Source of the DNA: DAOUAM01 sp034433305 | GTDB lineage: Bacteria > Chloroflexota > Dehalococcoidia > Lucifugimonadales > DAOUAM01 | Reading direction: 5' to 3' | DNA length: 40,893 nucleotides | Assembly (NCBI GenBank): GCA_034433305.1 | Contig: DAOUAM010000006.1 | Span: forward strand, 1 to 40,893 | Shown: positions 1 through 7,698 of the stretch, one piece after another | Layout: each line of letters begins with the position of its first letter | How positions within the stretch are numbered: position 1 is the first letter of the stretch | Made by a program: the position numbers and the translations under genes | Notes under the pieces: generated by a model | Told to the model about the DNA's origin: nothing | The model's input: only the letters and a program-made list of their open reading frames with translations | Database searches by the model: none

Positions 1-1
1 C

Positions 2-100
2 AAGAAGGTAGCGCTAACGGCCTGCATGCACAAGCTCCTGGTGGTGTTGAATGCGCTGCTCAAGCAAGACCGTCCCTGGAACCCTGCCTATACAAAGTGA
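2..100 (+). CDS. IS110-family transposase, C-terminal end (cut by window edge)
   Basis: The reading frame is open from the left edge and ends at TGA 98-100, giving 32 residues that begin KKVALTACMHKLL and end in a DRPW-type tail. This resembles the conserved C-terminus of IS110/IS116 transposases (typically RKVALxACMRKLL...W). These enzymes carry an N-terminal RuvC-like DEDD domain and move the element by site-specific recombination; the catalytic part lies outside the window. The stop is followed directly by TTGACACCCAAGACAGTTGC, which is probably the IS end. Whether the full copy is intact cannot be judged here. Confidence 0.72.
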   Translation, partial: KKVALTACMHKLLVVLNALLKQDRPWNPAYTK

Positions 101-120
101 TTGACACCCAAGACAGTTGC

Positions 121-190
121 TCTCTAGCTCTCGCCCAAAGGGGGCGAGGACTGTCCCTTCCCCCACTGGGAGAAGGTCAGGATGGGGGCA
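121..190 (+). repeat. Double-hairpin dispersed repeat, copy 1 (degenerate)
   Basis: This is a divergent copy of a family seen again at 16021-16175, 18534-18608 and 31331-31430. Each unit has two short hairpins: a CCCC(C)-AAA-GGGGG hairpin followed by GCGAG, then CTTCCCCC-TGT-GGGGGAAG. Here the second stem has decayed (CTTCCCCCACTGGGAGAAGG). The surroundings at 101-567 hold no convincing gene; the open frames there are translations of the repeats. Confidence 0.6.
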
Positions 191-254
191 TGCTGACCTG
201 CGCAGCGGCCTTATGCCCATGTGTACCCTGCGCCCTGCCAGGTTTCCCCCTCAT

Positions 255-295
255 CCCTTCGGCAGGCTCAGGCCTGTCCTGAGCCTGCCGAAGGG
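255..295. repeat. Palindromic repeat with 18 bp perfect arms
   Basis: Arms at 255-272 and 278-295 are exact reverse complements (CCCTTCGGCAGGCTCAGG and its complement) around a 5 nt loop, CCTGT. Related but shorter or degraded forms occur near 31405-31420 and 31530-31556. Dispersed palindromes with the core TTCG(G/A)CAGGCTCAGG are common in environmental genomes. It is followed at about 297-345 by a half-unit of the G/C hairpin repeat in the opposite orientation. Confidence 0.7.
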
Positions 296-447
296 GCAAG
301 CTCTGACCTTCTCCCGCCAGGGGAGAAGGGACTTTGCCGCCACTTTTAGGCAGAGTCGGCATAAGCATCCGGCCGTTCGCGCTTTAGCCCCACGCCTTCA
401 GGCGTTGGCCAGGGCTATCAAGCGGAAGCGGCTGCAAGGCACGGCGG

Positions 448-554
448 GACCTCACCCCCAGTCTTTAGAGGTACAACGGTGGTCCATCTATGGCCCCCTC
501 CCCACTCTTCGGCAAGCTCAGAGCAGGCTGGAGAGGGGGAACGGGGGTGAGGTC
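448..554. repeat. MITE-like element with 12 bp terminal inverted repeats
   Basis: GACCTCACCCCC (448-459) and GGGGGTGAGGTC (543-554) are perfect inverted repeats enclosing about 107 bp. A nested CCCCCTC ... GAGGGGG pair at roughly 493-537 suggests the whole unit can fold. It contains no coding frame of its own and sits 13 bp beyond the stop codon of the neighbouring hydrolase. No target-site duplication is evident by eye, so mobility is inferred from structure only. Confidence 0.5.
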
Positions 555-567
555 TCGCGGCCCCTGC

Positions 568-1341
568 CTAGTCTGCCCGCTCGGCCTTGACGGGGTTCTT
601 GAGGACGCCTACGCCCTCGATCTCCACCTCGACTGTGTCGCCGTCCTTGATGTCTCCGGGCTGGCCGGGCGTGCCTGTCATTATGACGTCGCCTGGCTCC
701 AGAGTCATGACGCGGCTGACGAACTCTATGATGGTCGGCACGCCGTACAGCAGGTCAGAGGTCACCTGCTCCTGGACTACCTTGCCGTTGATGCGGCCAA
801 TGAGATGGAGCTTGCCGGGGTCCAGATCGGTGACTATGAAAGGCCCCAGCGGGGTGAAGGTATCGCTGGACTTGGCGCGCCACCACTGCAGGTCGTTGCG
901 CTGCCAGTTGCGGGCGCTGACGTCGTTGCCGCAGGTGTAGCCCAGCACATAGCTCAGCGCGTTCTCCCTGGTGGCCCGCTTGCAGCGCTTGCCGATAACC
1001 ACCGTCATCTCTGCCTCGGGCTGGACGCGGACGCCTTCCTGGATGGCCTCTCGCGGGATGATGATGGCGTCATTGGGGCCGATGACCGAGGTGGACGCCT
1101 TCAGGAATGGCTCGGGGACCTTGGGAGGCTGGCGGTCGCCCAGGTGGCTCTTGTAGTTAAGCCCGATGGCCACCACCTTCCGGGGCATCACGGGCGAAAG
1201 GAGCTTGACCTGCGAGAGCCGGACGGTACGCCCCGTGGCCTTGTATGCCTCGTAGGGCGGCGCGCTGATCTCCTTGATGACGTCGCCCTCCACCAGGCCG
1301 TAGGCCACCTGTCCATTCACTTCGTACCTGGCAAATTTCAT
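568..1341 (-). CDS. Fumarylacetoacetate hydrolase (FAH) family protein
   Basis: The product is 257 residues, the usual size for single-domain FAH enzymes, which act on C-C bonds or tautomers of acylpyruvates and 2-hydroxydienoates using a divalent metal. The fold signature is clear: VVAIGLNYKSH, then a metal-binding EAEMTVVIGKR segment, GYTCGNDVSAR, KSSDTFTPLGPFIV and the terminal VIMTGTPGQPG loop. The start at 1341 is preceded by GGAG about 8 nt upstream. That ATG overlaps the stop of the upstream KTSC gene in an ATGA, so the two are probably translationally coupled. The exact substrate cannot be assigned; candidates include homoprotocatechuate-pathway diacids and oxaloacetate. Confidence 0.88.
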   Translation of the reverse strand: MKFARYEVNGQVAYGLVEGDVIKEISAPPYEAYKATGRTVRLSQVKLLSPVMPRKVVAIGLNYKSHLGDRQPPKVPEPFLKASTSVIGPNDAIIIPREAIQEGVRVQPEAEMTVVIGKRCKRATRENALSYVLGYTCGNDVSARNWQRNDLQWWRAKSSDTFTPLGPFIVTDLDPGKLHLIGRINGKVVQEQVTSDLLYGVPTIIEFVSRVMTLEPGDVIMTGTPGQPGDIKDGDTVEVEIEGVGVLKNPVKAERAD

Positions 1342-1646
1342 GCTGACTCTCCTTTCTCCAGACTCTTGGCTTGCTTTGTGGGTACGGGCCGCCTCCGGCG
1401 GACTCGTTCGAATGGGTACACGTCTATCACCCTGGCCCACATGTACCGACCCTTGGACTCGGCGGACAGCAGGCCCTGGAATACTTCCTCTGGCAAGTTA
1501 TGGTAGCGGTAAATCCCTCCGCTGAGGAAAACGACGTCCAGCGTCCGGGTCTCGCGCTCGTACCCGATGGCGTAGACCATACTGGACTCGACCCGCGTCA
1601 GTTGCACTCTCCCCACCCCTTCTGGATACGCCATAGTGTACCGCAC
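1338..1646 (-). CDS. KTSC domain protein
   Basis: The product is a small protein of up to 102 residues. Its centre matches the KTSC domain (named for a lysine tRNA synthetase C-terminal fusion): VESSMVYAIGYE, then LDVVFLSGGIYRY, then the SKGRYMWARVIDVYP segment. The domain is thought to bind nucleic acid, but its role is not established. The start is uncertain: GTG at 1646 and ATG at 1634 are both in frame, and neither has a strong ribosome site. It overlaps the FAH gene by 4 nt (ATGA), so the pair forms one transcription unit. Confidence 0.75.
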   Translation of the reverse strand: MRYTMAYPEGVGRVQLTRVESSMVYAIGYERETRTLDVVFLSGGIYRYHNLPEEVFQGLLSAESKGRYMWARVIDVYPFERVRRRRPVPTKQAKSLEKGESA

Positions 1647-1849
1647 AGCCGCCAGAGTGGGCTAGTGGAGGGCTGGGAGTGGCCCAACTCTTCAGGAGGA
1701 TGATGGGTGTGGTAGCCGTGGCCGATATAGGGTATGCTGGGCCAGAGCGGCCCGCCTGACCTCCTGTTCGGCAGGCCCTGGCCTTTGCCAACGGGTGAAA
1801 GCGGCCATCAACTCGGACTTGCTGGGCACTACAGAGAAGGAGGCCGGTA

Positions 1850-2164
1850 ATGGACAAGTTTGTGAAGGTAGCAAATACTTCTGAGCTGGCTGATGGCGAG
1901 ATGATGCTGGTGGAGGTAGGTAGCGAACGCGTGCTGCTGGCCAAGCTCGGCGGCCAGTTCTACGCTGTGAGCGAGGTGTGCACCCACGCTGAAGGCCCGC
2001 TGTCCGAGGGCTTCCTGGAGGACGAAGAGGTGGAGTGTCCCTGGCACGGCAGCCGCTTCAACGTGAAAACGGGCGAGAACACTGCGCCGCCGGCTACCGA
2101 GGGCCTGCGGGTCTATCCCGTGCGCGTGGAGGGCGAGGACATCCTGGTGGGGCCGCCAGCCTAG
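1850..2164 (+). CDS. Rieske-type [2Fe-2S] ferredoxin
   Basis: This 104-residue soluble protein has the two Rieske ligand boxes: C44-T-H46 and C63-PW-H66-G. It lacks transmembrane or oxygenase domains, so it is a stand-alone ferredoxin of the NirD/dioxygenase-component type, carrying electrons in the cytoplasm. The ATG at 1850 follows a strong GAAGGAGG site. It is a single gene, convergent with queE, and no oxygenase partner is visible nearby, so its redox partner is unknown. The 200 bp upstream (1647-1849) shows no further gene. Confidence 0.88.
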   Translation: MDKFVKVANTSELADGEMMLVEVGSERVLLAKLGGQFYAVSEVCTHAEGPLSEGFLEDEEVECPWHGSRFNVKTGENTAPPATEGLRVYPVRVEGEDILVGPPA

Positions 2165-2173
2165 GCCCGCCGG

Positions 2174-2881
2174 CTACCGGCCGCGCTCGTCGCCCCACAG
2201 GAGTATGTGCAGGCGCGTGGAGAACCGGAAACCGTGCCGGGCGCAGGCCTGGGCCACCCACTTGCTGCGGGCCGCGATGTCCTGAGAAGTGGTGCCTTCG
2301 GGCATGAGGATGGTGCGCTGGGGCGGCAGGGAGTACCTGTCCACCAGCCGGCAGACCTCCTCCAGGTCGGCTGGCTCCACCAGCACAAACTTGAAGTAGG
2401 CATTGCTCAGGTCCCTGAAGGCGGCCAGCGCCTGCGGCACCTCTCGACGCTGGGGGCTGTTGCCCGAGTTGGCCAGCTTGGGGGAAACGTTCCACTGGGA
2501 CACGGCGGCCACCATGGCCGCGCTGGGCGCCAGCGTCCCGTTGGTCTCCACCTCGATGTAGAAGCCCTGCTGCCGCAGGGACAGCGCCAGGGGAGCCAGC
2601 TTCTGCTGCTGCATCAGTGGCTCGCCGCCGGTGATGACCAGGTGGGGGCAGCCAAACTCCACGATGCGCCGCTCCAGGTCCTCGGCCGGCAGCGCCACCA
2701 CTTCCTTCTTGAAGTCGTAGTGCTTCCAGTCCCAGGTGTACCTGGTGTCGCACCAGGTGCAGGTCAGGTTGCACAGCGCCAGCCGCAGGAAGACCGTGGG
2801 GGTGCCGATGCTGGCCCCTTCACCCTGGAGGGAGTAGAAGACCTCCGGCTCCCCCGAGGGCTTGCGGCTGACCTTGAGCAT
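2174..2881 (-). CDS. queE: 7-carboxy-7-deazaguanine synthase QueE
   Basis: This 235-residue radical SAM enzyme converts 6-carboxytetrahydropterin to 7-carboxy-7-deazaguanine, an early step to queuosine. The [4Fe-4S]/SAM motif has the CxxxCxxC form (CNLTCTWC), followed by DTRYTWD. The N-terminal FYSLQGEGASIGTP and the central TGGEP loop are typical of the family. It is the last gene of a queF-queC-queE operon, with the queC stop and the queE start one base apart. It ends tail to tail with the Rieske gene. Confidence 0.93.
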   Translation of the reverse strand: MLKVSRKPSGEPEVFYSLQGEGASIGTPTVFLRLALCNLTCTWCDTRYTWDWKHYDFKKEVVALPAEDLERRIVEFGCPHLVITGGEPLMQQQKLAPLALSLRQQGFYIEVETNGTLAPSAAMVAAVSQWNVSPKLANSGNSPQRREVPQALAAFRDLSNAYFKFVLVEPADLEEVCRLVDRYSLPPQRTILMPEGTTSQDIAARSKWVAQACARHGFRFSTRLHILLWGDERGR

Positions 2882-2882
2882 G

Positions 2883-3626
2883 CTAGGCCCTCCCCAGCCG
2901 GGCCAGCAGCGGGTCTTGCAGCCCAGCCTCCTGGAAGCCCCTGGCCCTGAGGATGCAGCTATCGCACTGGCCGCAGGGGACTTCGCCGCCCTGGTAGCAG
3001 CTCCAGGTGTGCTCCAGGGGCGCCTTCAGCCTCAGCCCCAGCTCGGCTATCTCCGCCTTGGACAGATGGATGATGGGCGTCTCGATGTTGATGGGCACCT
3101 GGTACTGTGTCCAGAGCTTGCAGCCGTACTCCAGGGCCTGGCGCACCTTCTCGTAGTACTCGGGGCGGCAGTCGGGATAGCCGCTGTAGTCAATGGCGTT
3201 GGGCGCCAGGTACACGTGGGCGCTGACATCCTCGGGCTTCATGCCCTCCATCTCCAGGGCGTGGAGCACCTGGCTCTCCAGGAAGGCCGTGGCCAGGGAG
3301 ATGAAGATGGTGTTGCGCAGGGGCACGTAGGTTATGGGGATGCCAAAGCCTATCTCCTGGGCCTCTCGGCCCGTGGGGATGGGGAATAGCTCCGGGTGGG
3401 TGAGGGCGGAGTACCAGGCCACATCGCTGAGGAAGGAGATGTCCAGCAGCCTGTGCTCGATGCCCATGAGCCGGGCGATGTGGCGAGCGCACTCCACCTC
3501 CTTGCTGTGGGCCTGGCCGTAGTGGAAGGTCAGGGCCGTCAGGCGGTCCACCCGCTCCCGGGCGTAGGCCGTCACGGTGGTGGAGTCCAGCCCGCCGGAG
3601 AGGAGGGTCACCCCAAAGCTGGTCAT
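2883..3626 (-). CDS. queC: 7-cyano-7-deazaguanine synthase QueC
   Basis: This 247-residue ATP-dependent amide/nitrile synthase makes preQ0 from 7-carboxy-7-deazaguanine and ammonia. The PP-loop SGGLDSTT lies near the N-terminus. The C-terminal zinc site is intact: one Cys in WSCYQGGEVPC, then CGQCDSC. The ATG at 3626 was chosen because it overlaps the queF stop (ATGA) and puts the PP-loop at the usual distance from the N-terminus; the upstream extension has no family similarity. It is the middle gene of the operon. Confidence 0.93.
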   Translation of the reverse strand: MTSFGVTLLSGGLDSTTVTAYARERVDRLTALTFHYGQAHSKEVECARHIARLMGIEHRLLDISFLSDVAWYSALTHPELFPIPTGREAQEIGFGIPITYVPLRNTIFISLATAFLESQVLHALEMEGMKPEDVSAHVYLAPNAIDYSGYPDCRPEYYEKVRQALEYGCKLWTQYQVPINIETPIIHLSKAEIAELGLRLKAPLEHTWSCYQGGEVPCGQCDSCILRARGFQEAGLQDPLLARLGRA

Positions 3627-4054
3627 TCTTCCCGGCCCTTCTGGTAGCTCACGGTGACGCAGGTGTGCAGCCCCCCGCGTACCTTGTAGTCCAGGGTCAC
3701 GGTCATGCGCAGGGGCTTGCAGGCCGCCACCAGGTCGTTGAGGATGCGGTTGGCCGCGTGCTCCTGCACGATGCCCACGTTGCGGTAGGACAGCAGGTAA
3801 TACTTCAGGGACTTGAGCTCGATGCACAGCCTGTCAGGCACGTACCTTATGGTCAGGGTGCCATAGTCCGGCAGGCCGGTCCAGGGGCAGACGGCGGTAA
3901 ACTCATCGGTATCTATGGCGACCTCCGCCTCCTGTCCTGCATACTCATAATCGAAGCACAGAAGGCAGTCAGGGTCCACGCCCTCAGCCGGCGCGGAATC
4001 GAAACGCTGGGAGAGGCTTTCGTACTTCTGCTGCAGGTCCTGGATGGTGGGCAT
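3623..4054 (-). CDS. queF: NADPH-dependent preQ0 reductase QueF (type I)
   Basis: QueF reduces the nitrile of preQ0 to preQ1. The 143-residue length matches the short, single-domain type. The catalytic cysteine lies in FTAVCPWTGLPD, and the substrate-binding ELKSLKYYL matches the QueF motif. The start has the ribosome site GAGGTG 5 nt upstream. It opens the queuosine operon behind a good promoter at 4098-4127. The presence of QueF rather than only QueC points to tRNA queuosine as the product; tgt and queA are not in the window. Confidence 0.94.
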   Translation of the reverse strand: MPTIQDLQQKYESLSQRFDSAPAEGVDPDCLLCFDYEYAGQEAEVAIDTDEFTAVCPWTGLPDYGTLTIRYVPDRLCIELKSLKYYLLSYRNVGIVQEHAANRILNDLVAACKPLRMTVTLDYKVRGGLHTCVTVSYQKGREE

Positions 4055-4097
4055 CTTTTCACCTCTGCGCCGAGGCTCGGATTCTCCGCCTCACTCA

Positions 4098-4127
4098 TTT
4101 ATACTACATGTAAGTGTCTATTGTGAA
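4098..4127 (-). promoter_or_regulatory. Sigma-70-type promoter of the queFCE operon
   Basis: Read on the minus strand: TTCACA (4127-4122), an 18 nt spacer, then TATAAA (4103-4098). Five of six bases match in each box. The predicted start of transcription falls about 35-40 nt upstream of the queF ATG. A TATACT box on the plus strand at 4100-4105 overlaps it and may serve ccmA, although no good -35 was found for that direction. No preQ1 riboswitch was recognised in the leader. Confidence 0.55.
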
Positions 4128-4141
4128 AAGGGAAACAGACT

Positions 4142-4885
4142 GTGGCAGCGGCGCAGGACAGGCCAGCCTCCGAGGGACTGGCCATTGAGGTCAAAGGGCT
4201 GAGCAAGGCCTTCGGGCGCACACAGGTGCTGCGTGGCCTGGACCTGGAGGTGCCCTGGGGCCAGGTGCTGGCGGTGCTAGGCCCCAATGGCTCTGGCAAG
4301 ACGACCCTCATCAAGGTGCTGGCTACCCTGACGCGGCCCGACGCCGGCGCGGTGCGCGTCGGCGGGATGGATGTCCGTCGCTGGGGCGAGCGCGTGCGCC
4401 GGCTCATCGGCGTGGTGACCCACGACACCCTCCTGTACGACGACCTCACCGCCTACGAGAACCTGAAGTTCTACTGTCGCATGTTCGGCCTAGACCGGGT
4501 GGACGAGCGCATTGCCTCGGCCACGGAGCGTATGGGAATGTCCGCCCGGCTGCACCAGCGGGTGGGCACGCTGTCCCATGGAATGAGGAAGCGCTTCAGC
4601 ATTGCCCGCGCGCTGCTCCATGACCCGCTGGTGCTGCTGATGGACGAGCCTGAGAGCGGCCTGGACCAGGAGGCCCTGGCCCTGCTGGAGGCCGTCATCG
4701 CCGACCGCACATCGCCGCGCCGCGCTGTCCTGCTGACCACCCACAACCTGGAGCGTGGGCTGGCCCTGGGCGACCGCGTGGCCATCCTGGCCCGGGGCAG
4801 AGTGGCCCATGAGGAGTCGCTTTCCGGCGCAGGCTCTGCTGCCATCCGGGAGACCTACCGCCGCTACACCGGGGCCAGCGCATGA
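4142..4885 (+). CDS. ccmA: Heme exporter ATP-binding protein CcmA
   Basis: This 247-residue ABC ATPase powers release of holo-CcmE from the CcmCDE complex in System I cytochrome c maturation. It has Walker A GPNGSGKTT (about 47-55), the signature LSHGMRKRFSIARA and Walker B VLLMDEPESGLD. CcmA is called because it is directly followed, with an ATGA overlap, by a typical CcmB. Translation starts at GTG 4142 behind an AAAAGGGA site. Divergent transcription from queF is clear. Without context it would be a generic ABC-2 ATPase. Confidence 0.85.
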   Translation: MAAAQDRPASEGLAIEVKGLSKAFGRTQVLRGLDLEVPWGQVLAVLGPNGSGKTTLIKVLATLTRPDAGAVRVGGMDVRRWGERVRRLIGVVTHDTLLYDDLTAYENLKFYCRMFGLDRVDERIASATERMGMSARLHQRVGTLSHGMRKRFSIARALLHDPLVLLMDEPESGLDQEALALLEAVIADRTSPRRAVLLTTHNLERGLALGDRVAILARGRVAHEESLSGAGSAAIRETYRRYTGASA

Positions 4886-5556
4886 GGAGCTTCTGGGGCC
4901 CGCTGGCAGCCATTGTCTGGAAGGACATCCTCCTGGAGGCCAGGACCAAGGACATAATCGTCTCGGTCCTGGTCTTCGCCCTGCTGGCCATCCTCATATT
5001 CAGCTTCGCCATAGAGCCGACGCCTCAGATGGTGGCGGTAGTGGCCCCCGGCGTGCTGTGGGTGGCCTTCACCTTCGGCGGCGTGTTGGGACTCAACCGC
5101 TCCTTCGGGCTGGAGAAGGACCGAGGCAACCTGCAGGGGCTGATGCTGGCGCCTGTGGGCAGGGATACCCTGTTCTTCGGCAAGATGCTGGCCAACTTCC
5201 TGTTCATGGTGCTGGTGGAGGTGCTGGTGTTCCCGGCTTTTGCCGTGCTGTTCAACCTGCCCCTGGCCCTGCCTGGCCTGGTGCCTGTGGCGCTGCTGGC
5301 TACCCTGGGCGTGGCCACTGTCGGCACCGTGTTTTCGGCCATGGCGGTCAACACCCGCGCCAGGGAAGTGATGCTGCCTGTCCTGTTCTTTCCCGTGGTA
5401 CTGCCGGTGGTTATAGCCGCGGTAGAAGCCTCTGGCGTGATAATCAGAGGCAGCGCGTCGGGCGACCTGGGACGCTGGGTCCCGCTGCTGGCTGTATTTG
5501 ATGCCATCTTCCTGGTGGTGTGCCCGGTAGCTTTCCACCTTGTGGTGGAGGAGTGA
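4882..5556 (+). CDS. ccmB: Heme exporter membrane protein CcmB
   Basis: This 224-residue protein has six hydrophobic segments. Family marks include the N-terminal IVWKDILLEARTKD, the central GGVLGLNRSFGLEKDRG with GLMLAP, and the helix with PVLFFPVVLPVVIAA. CcmB is the membrane partner of CcmA in the CcmABCD complex. It overlaps ccmA by four bases. The other ccm genes (C, D, E) lie 5 kb away on the opposite strand, so the pathway is split into two transcription units here. Confidence 0.9.
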   Translation: MRSFWGPLAAIVWKDILLEARTKDIIVSVLVFALLAILIFSFAIEPTPQMVAVVAPGVLWVAFTFGGVLGLNRSFGLEKDRGNLQGLMLAPVGRDTLFFGKMLANFLFMVLVEVLVFPAFAVLFNLPLALPGLVPVALLATLGVATVGTVFSAMAVNTRAREVMLPVLFFPVVLPVVIAAVEASGVIIRGSASGDLGRWVPLLAVFDAIFLVVCPVAFHLVVEE

Positions 5557-5895
5557 TGGCGTGAGGCGTGCTGTAACCCAGCCCACGGAGGAATGGAAGC
5601 CAGGAATGCTGCGTCGGATTACGGCGCTTGGGGCACGCTAGCGCGGTGGCCGCGATGTAATGAGCGGCTTCAGCTAGGTGTTCATACGGATTACGAAATT
5701 GACACCCGTATGCGGCACCTGATAATATTAGAAGCGCACAGGGGCCTTGTAGACGTGGCAGGGTGTGTCACGCCTTGCTGACCAGCCTCTGGCGGTCAGA
5801 TTGGCCCGTTATACTGCAATAGAGTAGCGTTGGCTTGCACCTCCAGCCAGGTGGTCATCTTGTAGTGCCAACCCCTTATGCGTTCCGGCGAGCAG

Positions 5896-5904
5896 TGGTA
5901 CAAT
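5896..5904 (+). promoter_or_regulatory. Extended -10 promoter upstream of korA
   Basis: TG-G-TACAAT at 5896-5904 is an extended -10 box about 80 nt upstream of the korA start. A second candidate further up has TTGACA (5699-5704), a 16 nt spacer and GATAAT (5721-5726). The 5557-5982 interval otherwise holds no convincing gene. Confidence 0.35.
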
Positions 5905-5982
5905 GAAGTAGGCCCACGTAAATCACCACCTGGGTAGCGCCACGCATGAAGCACTCGCTACTCGCCTATCTGGAGGCAGTCA

Positions 5983-7698
5983 TTGAAGAAGAATGATTTC
6001 GTGGTCCGATTTGCGGGTGAGGGAGGTCAGGGCGTAGTAACCTCCGCCGAAGGCCTGGCCCAGGCCGCTGCGGCAGTAGGCTACCACGTACAGACCTTCG
6101 CAACGTTCCCCTCCCAGATCCTGGGAGGCCCTACCTGGACTCAGACACGCATCTCCACCACGGAAATCCTCAGCTCCGGCGACGAACTGGATGTGTTGGT
6201 CGCCTTCACTCGCGAGGCCTATGAGACCCACAAGCAAGAAGTCCGCGAGGGTGGCGTAGTCGTTTATAACTCTGGCGAGTTTGAGCTTCAGGCCGACGGC
6301 AGGAGCTTCGGCATACCCTTCGACGAGCTGGCCAAGTCCACTGGCAATACCCGAGCGGCTAACATGGTGGTCATAGGTGCCCTGGCCCAACTGGTCAATA
6401 TGCCACCTGCTATCCTGGACCAGTTTGTCATCAAGCGCTTCAGCCGTGGCCGCGCCAACGACCAGGAAATCATAGAGTCCAACATCAAGGCGCTGGCCCT
6501 GGGCCGCGCCGAGGCTGCCAAGAGTGGTTTCAGCCTGGGTGAGTTGTCACCGCCCATCAAGCCGGAGGGCGAGCAAATCCTCATCAACGGCAACCATGCC
6601 ATAGCCCTTGGGTCGCTGGTCGCTGGCCTGGACTTCTATATTGGCTACCCCATTTCTCCCGCTACCTCCATCCTGGTCTGGATGGAGAACAACCTGGCAG
6701 GCCCCGGCAAGTTCGTGTACCAGGCTAGCTCGGAGATCGAGGCTATCAACGCCGTCATTGGCGCCGGCTACGCGGGCAAGAAGGCTATGACCGCCACGGC
6801 TGGCCCTGGCTTCTCCCTGATGAGCGAAGGCCTGGGCCTGGCCTGGATGGCTGAAATACCCCTGGTGGTCGCCGACATACAGCGCGGCGGCCCCTCCACC
6901 GGTCTGCCCACCAAGACGGAGCAGTCAGACCTGATGACGGCCATGTTCCCGGGCCATGGTGACGTCAGGCTTCCCATCATTGCTCCTGGCTCCGTGGAGG
7001 AGTGTTTCTACGCCGCCATCGCCGCCTTCAACTGGGCGGAGCGCTACCAGGGGCCAGTAGTGCTGCTGAGCGAACACGCCCTGTCGGAGCGACAGCAGAA
7101 TATCCCCAGGCCTGACCTCTCCAGGGTGGTGGTGGAGCAGCGGATGATATACACGGGCACCAATGGCTACCAGCGCTACGACGGCTCCGAGCTATCGCCC
7201 ATGCCCATTCCCGGCCACCCTGGCAGCTATGTGGCTAACGGCAGCGAGCACGACCCCATGGGGGATACAACCCACCTGCCCCATCGCCACATCCAGATGA
7301 CCGAGCGAAGGTTCAGCAAGCTGAAGCTGCTGCACGATGGCACCTACGAGGCGCAGAATACGCGAGCGCCTGTGGCTGTCCTGCCCTGGGGCGGCTCGAA
7401 AGGCCCCACCCTGGAGGCCTACAGGAAGCTGGCCGCCGAGGGCCATGACCTGGCCTGGTACTACACCATGTTCGTACATCCCTTGCCGCCCGCGCTGCTC
7501 AGGGAGCTCAAGAAGAAGGAGCTGGTGCTGGTGCCTGAGCTTAACTACCAGGGCCAGTTCTCCAGCATCCTGCGCTCCTATGGTGTGAGGGCCGAGTCCA
7601 TCACCCAGTACACGGGCCTGCCTTTCAAAGTAAGGGACCTGGTGCAGCGGATACGAGACGTGGTCCGACAGGAACGCAAAGCGAGTGTAACGGTATGA
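5983..7698 (+). CDS. korA: 2-oxoacid:ferredoxin oxidoreductase, fused gamma-alpha subunit
   Basis: This 571-residue protein begins with a gamma domain (about 1-185; FAGEGGQGVVTSAE and FPSQILGGPTW). It continues into the alpha pyrimidine-binding and transketolase C-like domains (from about 200; INGNHAIALG, GYPISPATSIL, TATAGPGFSLM). It decarboxylates a 2-oxoacid such as 2-oxoglutarate together with KorB, handing electrons to ferredoxin. It starts at TTG 5983, supported by GGAGG 6 nt upstream. It overlaps korB by 4 nt (ATGA). Whether 2-oxoglutarate or another 2-oxoacid is used cannot be decided from sequence alone. Confidence 0.9.
   Translation: MKKNDFVVRFAGEGGQGVVTSAEGLAQAAAAVGYHVQTFATFPSQILGGPTWTQTRISTTEILSSGDELDVLVAFTREAYETHKQEVREGGVVVYNSGEFELQADGRSFGIPFDELAKSTGNTRAANMVVIGALAQLVNMPPAILDQFVIKRFSRGRANDQEIIESNIKALALGRAEAAKSGFSLGELSPPIKPEGEQILINGNHAIALGSLVAGLDFYIGYPISPATSILVWMENNLAGPGKFVYQASSEIEAINAVIGAGYAGKKAMTATAGPGFSLMSEGLGLAWMAEIPLVVADIQRGGPSTGLPTKTEQSDLMTAMFPGHGDVRLPIIAPGSVEECFYAAIAAFNWAERYQGPVVLLSEHALSERQQNIPRPDLSRVVVEQRMIYTGTNGYQRYDGSELSPMPIPGHPGSYVANGSEHDPMGDTTHLPHRHIQMTERRFSKLKLLHDGTYEAQNTRAPVAVLPWGGSKGPTLEAYRKLAAEGHDLAWYYTMFVHPLPPALLRELKKKELVLVPELNYQGQFSSILRSYGVRAESITQYTGLPFKVRDLVQRIRDVVRQERKASVTV

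Noticed and set aside
117..590. Long open frames of up to 157 codons across the left repeat region
   Set aside because: They are translations of G/C hairpin repeats and the MITE-like unit, with Pro/Arg/Gly-rich low-complexity products and no ribosome sites.
490..1506. 338-codon open frame on the plus strand over the FAH gene
   Set aside because: It lies antisense to a well-conserved FAH-family gene; its product has no recognisable family and mirrors the codon pattern of the real gene.
4055..4141. preQ1 riboswitch before queF
   Set aside because: The leader lacks the short H-type pseudoknot with an A-rich tail; only a GAGGC...GCCTC hairpin is visible.
5593..5781. 62-codon open frame between ccmB and korA
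   Set aside because: No ribosome site, no family resemblance, and it contains candidate promoter boxes.
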